From Bacteroidales bacterium UBA4417 (GTDB lineage Bacteria; Bacteroidota; Bacteroidia; Bacteroidales; UBA4417), in contig DGQJ01000204.1 in assembly GCA_002389705.1 (NCBI GenBank), positions 1,741-11,794 on the forward strand: 10,054 nt of DNA. The letters are read 5' to 3'. The notes beneath the pieces were generated by a model that saw nothing but the letters and a program-made list of their open reading frames with translations, had not been told where the DNA came from and did not search any database. The number at the start of each line of letters is the position of its first letter. The stretch's first letter is position 1. Both the position numbers and the translations under genes were made by a program. Shown here piece after piece: positions 1-8,098 of this stretch.

Positions 1-26
1 CCTTTTTGCCGTTTTTAAAATTAATA

Positions 27-60
27 AGGAAAGGAGATTCATATCCCCTTTTTTCTTTTT
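27..60 (+). terminator. Putative intrinsic terminator of an upstream gene
   Basis: Positions 30-38 pair with 43-51 around the four-base loop TCAT, with a single A-C mismatch. The stem can be extended by two G-T wobbles and an A-T pair to 27-54. The 3' arm runs straight into a T-tract (49-54 and 56-60, broken by one C). That is the layout of a Rho-independent terminator reading rightward. The gene it would serve lies outside the window; the nearest plus-strand stop before the hairpin is the TAA at 16-18, which could be its end. If correct, porU copy 1 needs its own promoter downstream, and a TTG start at 59 for copy 1 becomes unlikely. Folding was done by eye. Confidence 0.55.
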
Positions 61-96
61 GTCATTGCCAAAACTTTTACTAAGAATTCTGCTGTA

Positions 97-129
97 TTTG
101 TTGTTCAGGAATCAAAAATCATATATTCT
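97..129 (+). promoter_or_regulatory. Candidate Bacteroidota-type promoter for porU copy 1
   Basis: TTTG at 97-100 matches the -33 element of the Bacteroidota primary sigma factor. After a 21-base spacer, TATATTCT at 122-129 is a partial match to the -7 element TAnnTTTG (two mismatches). Transcription would begin near 135, leaving a leader of about 23 bases before the ATG at 158. The position fits between the terminator and the gene, but the -7 match is weak. Confidence 0.3.
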
Positions 130-157
130 CCATGCATTGCCAGCCTTTAAAGCCAAT

Positions 158-3100
158 ATGGGTTTTTTAGTGCTTGTGGCAATTCTGTTGCCAGTATTTT
201 TGCAGGCACAGATTTATTCACGTTCAGTGTTATGGGACAGTCCTGTAGTTGTTACGGCCGGCGACAGCGTGTATCAGAATTTATCTTTCGATGAAGCCGT
301 TTATACAAACGTTGGCAGTTTGCCGGTATGGAGCGAAACTTTTTACGATGGGAATATTTCGGAAAATGTAACCATCGATAACTGTGTTTTTATACCTGTT
401 AGCGCAAATGAATTCAGGATTATTCAGCAATCAGGCACAGCGATTCCATCGGTTTTATCCTATTCGGCTCACACCGTTATGAGCCGGAAACAGAGCGGGA
501 TACGGGTTGAAATTTTTCCCCTGGTAATGGATACGCTTACCAGGACTGTGGTGAAACTTTCTGCTTTCCGGATCAGATTCGGAGAAATGCAGAAGGCTTA
601 CAAACGCCAGCCAGCTGTTTATGCCAGCCATTCGGTACTTGCTGAAGGCAACTGGTACAAACTTGCCGTAACCAAAACCGGAATTTACCAACTGGGTTAT
701 AATGATCTGCAGGCAATGGGAATTAATATGGCTTTGCTTAATCCAATGAAAATCGGTGTTTTCGGGCGCGGGGGCAAAATGCTACCTGAACCCAATGCTG
801 CGTTCCGTCCCGACGATTTGCCAGAATGTGCCATTGAGGTTACCGGGCAGGATGACGGGAAATTTGATGTGGGCGACCAGATTGTATTTTATGCCCAGGG
901 ACCTGTAACCTGGTTGTATAATTCATCGCGGGCCATGTGGGAGCACAGTACCCATCTTTACACGGATACAATTTGTTATTTTCTTACTCCCGACCAGGGA
1001 ACCGGTAAACGAATCCCCACGGATATGCTGGTGAATAACCCTGAAACAGACCGGGTTACATCATTTGATTACTTCGAGACCTTCGACGAGAATAACCTGA
1101 ACCTTATTAAATCGGGCAGGCAATGGTTTGCACAGAGTTTTGAAATTATTCTGAATAAAATATATGATTTCAGTTTACCTGCGCTGGCAAGCGGGGGCGA
1201 AGTTAAAGTCCGTTCAGTATTGGCTGCCAAATCGTTGAGCCGAAGTTCTTTCGGGTTTACGGCAGGGAGCGAAACCTGGAGCGCTTCGTTATTGCCGGTA
1301 ACAGGCTATGCCGACAGCCCGGTTGCAACAGGTGCCACTGTTTATAGAACGTTAACGGGTGTAACGCTGCCGCTTAAAATTGATGTTCGTTACAACAAAA
1401 CTTCATCGGGTGGAATAGGTTACCTCGATCTGATTGATATTAATGCACGCTGCGATCTGCGCTTTACCGGCGGGCAGCTCGATTTTCGCGACAGCCGTTC
1501 CGCAGGTCCGGGTCGAAATGCCAGGTTTAGCATAGCTGATGCTGCCGGAAAAGCCAAGATATGGGATGTTACCAACCCTGCAAATGTTACTCTGGTGCCC
1601 ACGTCTGCAGAAGGCAATGCCCTTGTATTTAAAAAACCTTCCGATTCGATTCGGCAGTTTATCGCATTCGACGATTCACATCTGTTAAAACCTAAGTTTG
1701 TATCCAAAATTCCGAAGCAGGATTTGCATGCTTCTGTAGGTGCCGATATGATTATACTTGCTCCCCAGGTTTTTATGCAGCAAGCGCAGCGCCTGGCATC
1801 ATTCCATTCGTCGGCATCCGACCTCAGTGTTCTGGTGCTCGACCCGGTAAGCATTTACAACGAGTTCAGTTCGGGAAATACTGACATAACCGCAATCCGT
1901 GATTTTTTAAGAATGCTCTACCAGAAACAGGATCAGGTTACCATGCCCAGGTACCTGTTGTTGTTTGGCGATGCATCGTACGATTATAAAAACAAAATTC
2001 CTGATAACAGCAACTTTGTACCGGCATGGCAATCACCCGAATCGTACAACCCCGTCAGTTCGCTGGTATCCGACGATTATTATGGCATGCTCGACGATAA
2101 CGAAGGACAATCGTATTATGATGTTATCGACATCGGGATTGGCCGATTACCTGTGAGAACCGCAGCCGAAGCTGAGCAGGCAGTAGATAAGATCATCCAT
2201 TATTCGACTCCTTCGCCCGAAATTTCGGGTGACTGGCAAAATGTGATTACTTTCGTTGCCGATGATGAAGATCTGAATGACCATATTGCCCAGGCCGAGC
2301 AAATGGCATCAGGCATCGAAGCAAATAATCCGGATGTGAACCTTGATAAAATATACCTCGATTCGTATATGCAGGTGGCTACACCCCAGGGAAACCGTTA
2401 CCCCGAGGTGAATAAAGCCATTACCCAGCGTATCGAAAAAGGAAGTCTCATACTCAACTACACCGGCCATGGAGGCGAAACCGGTTGGGCACACGAAGAA
2501 GTACTCACGGTTAACGATATTACCAATTGGTCGAATTACAATTACCTTCCGGTATTTGTAACAGCCACTTGCGAGTTCAGTCGTTACGATGATCCAGTGC
2601 GGCAGTCGGCAGGGGAATATGTATTTACAAATCCCAAAGGAGGTGGCATCGCCTTGTTTACAACCACCAGGCCTACTTATGGTACACCAAATTTTGAGCT
2701 GAATAAGAAATTTTACCAATACTCGCTCAGTAAACCCGGCGGGCAAAGGCTCAGGTTGGGTGACATCATAATGAATTCGAAGCGCGACAAAGGTTCCAAT
2801 GAAAACGGACGCAAGTATGTTTTATTAGGCGATCCGGCGCTGAAGATCAGTTTCCCGACATTAAATGTGGTTACCCAGGCTATTAACGGGCATAGTCCTT
2901 CAGTGGCAGCTGATACGTTAAAAGCGTATATGGAAGTGGTAATTGATGGATATATTGCCGATCCGCAAGGTAACCTGCTTGCCGATTTTAACGGAACTAT
3001 TTACCCCTCAGTTTTCGATAAACCGGCAGTTTTAAAAACACTATCCAATGATAAAGGTACTGCGTATACATTCAGCATACGTAAAAACCTGCTTTATAAA

Positions 3101-3937
3101 GGAAAGGTGGAAGTGAAAAATGGCCGGTTCAGCTTTACTTTTATTGTACCCAAAGATATTGCTTACAACTATGGCTTTGGGAAAGTCAGCTATTTTGCCA
3201 CCGATGGAACGCGCAACGCCGAAGGTTCATCGTTCAACATGGTAATAGGAGGGTCAGCTGTTCCGGATGTTGCTGATAATAGTGGTCCCGAGATTAGCCT
3301 GTACATGAACAGTACTGATTTCAGGGATGGCGGAATTACCGATCAGAATGCGCGCCTGCTGGCGGTTGTAAGCGACGAAAACGGAATCAACACCATAGGA
3401 AACGGGATTGGCCATGATATTACGGCCGTACTCGACGGCAATACTACCGAACCATATATTCTCAACGAATATTATGAGTCGGATATCAATACTTTCAAAA
3501 GCGGGTATATCTGGTTCCCTTTCTCGATGCTTTCGCCGGGTGAGCATAGCTTGTCAGTAAAAGTCTGGGATGTTTTTAATAATTCATCCGAGGCAGTCAT
3601 CCGTTTTGTGGTCCATTCGTCGGGTGTGATGGTGATTTCCAGATCATACAATTATCCAAACCCTTTCAGTGATTATACCGATATAGTGTTTGAACATAAT
3701 CAGCAATATGCTGAGTTCAAAACCACGGCTGAGATATATTCACTCTCAGGCCGGCTGGTAAATGTAATTGAACAAACATCGCAGCAGGATGGTTTTGTTA
3801 GTGTCCCCATAAGGTGGAATGGCCTTGATGCACAAGGGAATAAGGTGCCTTCGGGCTTGTATGTTTACCACCTTACAATTCGTACATCCAATGGACAATT
3901 TGCACAAACAACCGGTAAAATGATGTTTCAGAAATAA
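158..3937 (+). CDS. porU: Type IX secretion system sortase PorU, copy 1 (C25 peptidase)
   Basis: This 1259-residue protein is predicted to be a surface-bound cysteine peptidase that removes the CTD from T9SS cargo and attaches the cargo to a lipopolysaccharide-type anchor. From the ATG at 158 it starts with a hydrophobic signal peptide (cleavage near LQA|Q, residues 17/18). An N-terminal beta-rich region follows, with the family stretch SVLAEGNWYK near 159-168. The C25 domain begins around RYLLLFGDASYD (598-609). The catalytic His is in YTGHGGETGW (H771) and the Cys in TATCEFSRYDDP (C805). Past LLGDPAL (about 889-895) comes an Ig-like part with GPEISLY (about 1045), then a CTD-like end from NYPNPF (1165) to the C-terminus. 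The reading frame is open upstream to the window edge. A TTG at 59 would add 33 residues but sits in the terminator T-tract, so ATG158 is preferred; a TTG at 137 is also possible. The gene lies 118 bp before a second porU. The family call is firm; the division of labour with copy 2 is unknown. Confidence 0.9.
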   Translation: MGFLVLVAILLPVFLQAQIYSRSVLWDSPVVVTAGDSVYQNLSFDEAVYTNVGSLPVWSETFYDGNISENVTIDNCVFIPVSANEFRIIQQSGTAIPSVLSYSAHTVMSRKQSGIRVEIFPLVMDTLTRTVVKLSAFRIRFGEMQKAYKRQPAVYASHSVLAEGNWYKLAVTKTGIYQLGYNDLQAMGINMALLNPMKIGVFGRGGKMLPEPNAAFRPDDLPECAIEVTGQDDGKFDVGDQIVFYAQGPVTWLYNSSRAMWEHSTHLYTDTICYFLTPDQGTGKRIPTDMLVNNPETDRVTSFDYFETFDENNLNLIKSGRQWFAQSFEIILNKIYDFSLPALASGGEVKVRSVLAAKSLSRSSFGFTAGSETWSASLLPVTGYADSPVATGATVYRTLTGVTLPLKIDVRYNKTSSGGIGYLDLIDINARCDLRFTGGQLDFRDSRSAGPGRNARFSIADAAGKAKIWDVTNPANVTLVPTSAEGNALVFKKPSDSIRQFIAFDDSHLLKPKFVSKIPKQDLHASVGADMIILAPQVFMQQAQRLASFHSSASDLSVLVLDPVSIYNEFSSGNTDITAIRDFLRMLYQKQDQVTMPRYLLLFGDASYDYKNKIPDNSNFVPAWQSPESYNPVSSLVSDDYYGMLDDNEGQSYYDVIDIGIGRLPVRTAAEAEQAVDKIIHYSTPSPEISGDWQNVITFVADDEDLNDHIAQAEQMASGIEANNPDVNLDKIYLDSYMQVATPQGNRYPEVNKAITQRIEKGSLILNYTGHGGETGWAHEEVLTVNDITNWSNYNYLPVFVTATCEFSRYDDPVRQSAGEYVFTNPKGGGIALFTTTRPTYGTPNFELNKKFYQYSLSKPGGQRLRLGDIIMNSKRDKGSNENGRKYVLLGDPALKISFPTLNVVTQAINGHSPSVAADTLKAYMEVVIDGYIADPQGNLLADFNGTIYPSVFDKPAVLKTLSNDKGTAYTFSIRKNLLYKGKVEVKNGRFSFTFIVPKDIAYNYGFGKVSYFATDGTRNAEGSSFNMVIGGSAVPDVADNSGPEISLYMNSTDFRDGGITDQNARLLAVVSDENGINTIGNGIGHDITAVLDGNTTEPYILNEYYESDINTFKSGYIWFPFSMLSPGEHSLSVKVWDVFNNSSEAVIRFVVHSSGVMVISRSYNYPNPFSDYTDIVFEHNQQYAEFKTTAEIYSLSGRLVNVIEQTSQQDGFVSVPIRWNGLDAQGNKVPSGLYVYHLTIRTSNGQFAQTTGKMMFQK

Positions 3938-4055
3938 CGCTTGACGTTTATTAAGCAGATATGAAATAGCCATGATTGGAATAAATCACCTACAAAGATG
4001 ATATAATGATCAATCCGGCATATTCCTTCTGACCCGTAAAAATAAATAATAACAG
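3938..4055 (+). other. Intergenic gap between the two porU copies
   Basis: This 118-bp AT-rich spacer contains no convincing hairpin with a T-tract, so nothing visible stops transcription from running from copy 1 into copy 2. A TATAAT-like string at 4002-4007 lacks a properly spaced upstream element. The last 20 bases before the ATG at 4056 are A-rich without a Shine-Dalgarno site, which is usual for Bacteroidota starts. Co-transcription of the two copies is the simplest reading, but it is inference. Confidence 0.4.
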
Positions 4056-7000
4056 ATGAAAAAAATCCTACATATACTTCCGCTTGTATTTCTGCTGATA
4101 TTGGTCAGCCTGGAAATTTCGGGGCAGGAAATCCGGAAAAAAGTGATCGTTAACTGGAAAGGGGTTCAACCCATTGAGGGATTCAATTATGAAACCCTGC
4201 AGGCATATTATGCTGACGGACTGAATAACAATCCTGCCAGGAACTTTACTCCCGAATACACCGACAAATTTAAACTCCCCGAAAATGTTGAGGACTGCGA
4301 CATCCTGGTAACGCATACCGTTTGGGAAGCTGTTAACGAAGCTGACCTGGCAAAGCTCACCTTTCCGTTGAAACCCGACGAAAAGCTACAACCGGTGATT
4401 AAAACCGGGACCGAACGTGGTGTAAAAATGGCTATGCTCTCCATGGTACCCATTGTTGTTAATCCCGATGGTGGGCTGATGCGACTGAAGTCGTTTACCA
4501 TCGATTTGGTGTATGGCCCAGCTAAACCAAAGCCCATTTCGATGAAATCGGAGGCATACATTACACATTCGGTGCTTGCGCAGGGTAACTGGTATAAAAT
4601 TCAACTGGATAAAACCGGGATTTATAAAATTACTTATTCCGAAATACAGGCCATGGGTGTAAATATGGCTACCGTTACACCCTCAAATATCCGTTTATTC
4701 GGCAATGGTGGCGCTATGCTACCCGAATCCAACAGCATAGCAAGGTACGACGACCTGCCCGAAAATGCCATCAGTGTGGTAACTGCCAGTCCCGGAGTTT
4801 TTGCCCCCGGCGATTACATTCTCTTTTACGGAACGGCACCCAGCCGGATGTTTTATAATAAAACCCAGCGACGGTTCGAACATTCATTTAATTTATATTC
4901 CAATTATAGTTACTATTTCCTGAATTTCGACAGCGGACCAGGACTGCGCATTGGTGACCAGTCTTCATCTTCTCTTTCGCCAACATATACCTCAACAGAA
5001 TTTACTGAAGGTGTGTTTTATGAAAAAGATTTACTCAATTTCATAAAGTCAGGCAAGGACTGGGTTGGCGAACGCATGGATCCGGGAACACCCGTGTACG
5101 AACTGCCGCAATTTAGTTTTCCGAATATTTCTCCCACAAAACAATCCACTATCAGGTGCCGGGTTACTTCCAGGTCAGGTTCAGGGGCATCATTTAAAGT
5201 GAAAGCCAACGATGTGGAAATTGGAACACCCTATTGTCCGCCCTCCAGCGAATATAACTATGCTACTGAACGTACCGAAACAAAAAGTTTTGCTTCAGCC
5301 GAAAAATTAAAGATTTCGTTTCAATATACCGGGAGTAGCTCGGCTATAGGCTGGCTCGACTGGGTTGAGTTGAATGTGCCACGCGACCTGAAATTTACCG
5401 GCGGTCAAATGGCTTTTGCGGATCCCGCTTCGGCCATTACTGGTGCAGTTACTGAATTTCTGCTCAGCGGTTCATCAGCAAATGTTACCATTTGGGAAAT
5501 TACCAACCCCTTGCAGGCAAAACGTATACCGGCAGAATTACAAGGTAATGTAAGTCGTTTTGTATTGAAAACCGATACGCTCAGGCAGTTTGTAGCCTGG
5601 GATAATACCAGTTTCCTGAGCGCTAAGTTTACCGAAAAGGTCGCTAATCAGGATTTGCATGGAATAGCATCAACGGACATGTTGATAGTAACCGATAAGC
5701 TCTTTGTTGAGGAGGCAAACCGCCTGGCTGATCACCATCGTCTTTTTGATGGATTAAGGGTAAATGTTATTACTAATGAACAGATTTTCAACGAATTTTC
5801 ATCAGGTTCGCCCGATCCCGTTGCCATTCGTGATTTTGCCCGTTTGCTTTACCAGCGGCCAGCTGCAGGCAACAAACTGCGATACCTTCTGCTGTTTGGC
5901 GATGGATCTTACGATTTCAAAGACCGGGTTCCATTTAATACAAACAAGGTTCTTACTTTTCAGACCAAAGAATCACTCAATACCGTTTACTCTTATGCCA
6001 GTGACGACTTTTATGGGATTCTCGATGCCAATGAAGGAAACGATGCCGTGGGATTGATTGATATCGGGATTGGCCGGTTCCCGGTAAATACTGCGGAAGA
6101 AGCAAAAATGGCTGTGGATAAATGCATTTTTTATGCGACTAACAGTTCCTTGAATATGGGCGACTGGCGCAACAAGCTTTGTTTTGTGGCCGACAATGGC
6201 AATTCCAATACCCATTTCAGGCAGGTCGAAAAACAGATATGCCCGCTTATAGAAAACATTGCACCTGTTTACAACCTCGATAAAATATACATTGATGCTT
6301 ACAAACCGGTGTCGACACCCAGCGGGCAGAAATGTCCCGATGCCAATGCCGGTATTACCTCGAATGTACAGAACGGGGTATTGCTGATTAATTATACCGG
6401 CCATGGAGGTGAAACCGGCTGGGCCGATGAAGGAATACTTACGATAAGAGAAATTAAGTCGTGGACTAATTATAAAAATATGCCTGTGTTTATGACGGCA
6501 ACCTGCGAATTCAGTCGCTATGATGACCCTGATCCGGCAAGAGTATCGGCAGGCGAACACGTTTTCCTGAACCCGCTGGGAGGTGGTGTTGCCTTGTTTA
6601 CAACCACACGACTTGCAAATGCCGGAACCAATATTGGACTCACACTCTATTTTTACGATACACTGTTTTCAAAATCAAATGGTGAGTATCCGCGGTTTGG
6701 TGATGTAATTTCTTATGCCAAAAACAGGATGGGAGGTTTCGATGCTTCGCTGGTGCGGAACTTCGTGTTACTTGGCGATCCCGCATTACGACTGGCGTAT
6801 CCGAAATACAATGTGGTTACAACCCATATCAACGGCAAACCCATAAATCAGGAAATGGATACCATACCTGCCATGCAGGCCGTTGAATTAAAAGGGCTCG
6901 TTACCGATGGATCGGGACATGCGGTTACCAATTTTGACGGAGAGCTCGATATAAAGGTGTTTGATAAAGTACGGACATTAACTACGCTGGGTTCGTTGCC

Positions 7001-7883
7001 CGGTGATTACCCGGATAAATATACCCTTCAGGACAACTATGTTTACCAGGGGCGGGCTACAGTTACTAAGGGTGAATTTACGGTTCAGTTTATGGTGCCC
7101 CGCGATATTGATTACAGCTATGGCCCGGGTAAAATTTCGTACTACGCTCATAACGATGTACTGGATGCCAATGGCTTCAGTAAAAAGCTGATGATCGGTG
7201 GATCCGGCTCCCAAAGTACGGATAATGTAGGTCCTGAAATTTCGTTGTTTTTAAATGACGAGAATTTTGTAAATGGAGCTACCGTTGGCGATATGCCTTT
7301 ACTGGTGGCTCACCTGAGCGATGCAAGCGGAATTAATACCATCGGTAACAGCATTGGTCACGATATAGTAGCAACCCTCGATGGTGATAACACAACTTCA
7401 GTTGTGTTAAACAGCTATTACAGTGCCAACCTCGACAGCTACCAGTCGGGAGTGGTTAATTTTAAAATGCCACAGCTTCCCGAAGGCAAGCATACGCTGA
7501 CGTTAAAAGTCTGGGATGTTTTCAATAATTCGTCGGAAACCACCATCACTTTTTATGTAAGCAAAGACATTCCATTAACCATAACCTCCATGAATTCCAT
7601 GCCCAACCCTTTCAGGGAAGGACTTGACGTTGAGTTTGAAACAAATCTCTTTGATACCCCATTAGAAGCATACCTCGAAATATTCAATATCAATGGTTCG
7701 CTGGTTAATTCAACAGTACCGCAAACCATTCATCCGCAAGGCTATTATGTGGGAAAAATTCACTGGGACGGACGATCCGCTTCGGGATCGCAACTTCAGC
7801 CAGGCGTTTACCTGGTTGCTTTACGCGTTTCGGGTGGTGGTTCAGCTACAGTGAAAGCAACGCGTGTAATTAAGGTAAAATAA
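4056..7883 (+). CDS. porU: Type IX secretion system sortase PorU, copy 2 (C25 peptidase)
   Basis: This 1275-residue protein is a second full-length PorU, collinear with copy 1. It opens with a standard signal peptide carrying two lysines (MKKILHILPLVFLLILV, cleavage near ISG|Q, residues 23/24). SVLAQGNWYK lies at 172-181 and RYLLLFGDGSYD begins at 609. The catalytic pair is H783 in YTGHGGETGW and C817 in TATCEFSRYDDP; the His-Cys spacing of 34 equals that in copy 1. LLGDPAL lies at about 905-911, the Ig-like part starts near GPEISLF (1059), and the CTD-like end starts at MPNPF (1182). PorU is expected to keep its CTD uncleaved and use it to dock on PorV. Compared with copy 1, the segment after the His reads GWADEGIL instead of GWAHEEVL, and there are two extra residues after YDDP. 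The gene is next to porV, the usual partner arrangement, so this is the copy in the conserved neighbourhood position. The ATG start is supported by the signal peptide directly after it. Confidence 0.93.
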   Translation: MKKILHILPLVFLLILVSLEISGQEIRKKVIVNWKGVQPIEGFNYETLQAYYADGLNNNPARNFTPEYTDKFKLPENVEDCDILVTHTVWEAVNEADLAKLTFPLKPDEKLQPVIKTGTERGVKMAMLSMVPIVVNPDGGLMRLKSFTIDLVYGPAKPKPISMKSEAYITHSVLAQGNWYKIQLDKTGIYKITYSEIQAMGVNMATVTPSNIRLFGNGGAMLPESNSIARYDDLPENAISVVTASPGVFAPGDYILFYGTAPSRMFYNKTQRRFEHSFNLYSNYSYYFLNFDSGPGLRIGDQSSSSLSPTYTSTEFTEGVFYEKDLLNFIKSGKDWVGERMDPGTPVYELPQFSFPNISPTKQSTIRCRVTSRSGSGASFKVKANDVEIGTPYCPPSSEYNYATERTETKSFASAEKLKISFQYTGSSSAIGWLDWVELNVPRDLKFTGGQMAFADPASAITGAVTEFLLSGSSANVTIWEITNPLQAKRIPAELQGNVSRFVLKTDTLRQFVAWDNTSFLSAKFTEKVANQDLHGIASTDMLIVTDKLFVEEANRLADHHRLFDGLRVNVITNEQIFNEFSSGSPDPVAIRDFARLLYQRPAAGNKLRYLLLFGDGSYDFKDRVPFNTNKVLTFQTKESLNTVYSYASDDFYGILDANEGNDAVGLIDIGIGRFPVNTAEEAKMAVDKCIFYATNSSLNMGDWRNKLCFVADNGNSNTHFRQVEKQICPLIENIAPVYNLDKIYIDAYKPVSTPSGQKCPDANAGITSNVQNGVLLINYTGHGGETGWADEGILTIREIKSWTNYKNMPVFMTATCEFSRYDDPDPARVSAGEHVFLNPLGGGVALFTTTRLANAGTNIGLTLYFYDTLFSKSNGEYPRFGDVISYAKNRMGGFDASLVRNFVLLGDPALRLAYPKYNVVTTHINGKPINQEMDTIPAMQAVELKGLVTDGSGHAVTNFDGELDIKVFDKVRTLTTLGSLPGDYPDKYTLQDNYVYQGRATVTKGEFTVQFMVPRDIDYSYGPGKISYYAHNDVLDANGFSKKLMIGGSGSQSTDNVGPEISLFLNDENFVNGATVGDMPLLVAHLSDASGINTIGNSIGHDIVATLDGDNTTSVVLNSYYSANLDSYQSGVVNFKMPQLPEGKHTLTLKVWDVFNNSSETTITFYVSKDIPLTITSMNSMPNPFREGLDVEFETNLFDTPLEAYLEIFNINGSLVNSTVPQTIHPQGYYVGKIHWDGRSASGSQLQPGVYLVALRVSGGGSATVKATRVIKVK

Positions 7884-8098
7884 CAGATAGTAGTTAGCAG
7901 ACCCTGGCTGTGGTTTTTCCAAATGTGTTAGCTGATTTAATAATAAATACCGTTGTGAAGCGGGTTATAAGTAATGCTCCAGCATGGATTCAGGCTGTAT
8001 TTAACAGAAAAATCAATACGTTGTGCAATAACATTTCGCATTCCTCGTTAAGAAAGTAGTAAAATTGAATAAATTCGCGACCTTATTTAAAACAACTC
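7884..8098 (+). other. Intergenic gap between porU copy 2 and porV
   Basis: This 215-bp non-coding, AT-rich stretch holds no convincing ORF, tRNA or terminator. The only local symmetry seen is a short inverted repeat, ATGCT/AGCAT, at 7974-7985 with a two-base centre, too small to be a terminator. The gap is longer than expected inside a tight operon and leaves room for a separate porV promoter. Confidence 0.4.
8034..8067 (+). promoter_or_regulatory. Weak candidate promoter for porV
   Basis: TAAAATTG at 8060-8067 differs at one position from the Bacteroidota -7 element TAnnTTTG. The only upstream partner is TTTC at 8034-8037, one base off TTTG, with a 22-base spacer that is slightly long. An alternative -7 is TAAATTCG at 8070-8077, with no good partner. 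Transcription would start about 25 bases before the porV ATG. Confidence 0.22.

Noticed and set aside
59..157. TTG at 59 as the start of porU copy 1
   Set aside because: It lies at the end of the T-tract of a terminator-like hairpin. The AAGGAAAGGAG string upstream is over 20 bases away and forms the hairpin's 5' arm, and ATG158 is followed directly by a cleavable signal peptide.
1420..1854. Minus-strand ORF of 144 codons inside porU copy 1
   Set aside because: It is fully contained in a strongly supported gene and shows no family features; it is treated as a shadow frame.
158..3937. Copy 1 as a secreted gingipain-like protease (T9SS cargo) rather than a sortase
   Set aside because: It is collinear with copy 2 over its whole length, including the N-terminal SVLAxGNWYK region and the Ig-like part, and sits in the porU-porV locus, so PorU is the better call. 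A cargo-like role is not fully excluded.
3976..4007. TTGGAA and TATAAT strings in the gap between the porU copies as a sigma-70 style promoter
   Set aside because: The spacing is 20 bases rather than about 17, and TATAAT is not the -7 element used by the Bacteroidota primary sigma factor.
5973..6560. Long minus-strand ORF of 195 codons inside porU copy 2
   Set aside because: It lies opposite the conserved catalytic region of porU, has no recognisable domain, and copy 1 has a similar antisense ORF at the same place (2309-2746), as expected from mirrored codon use.
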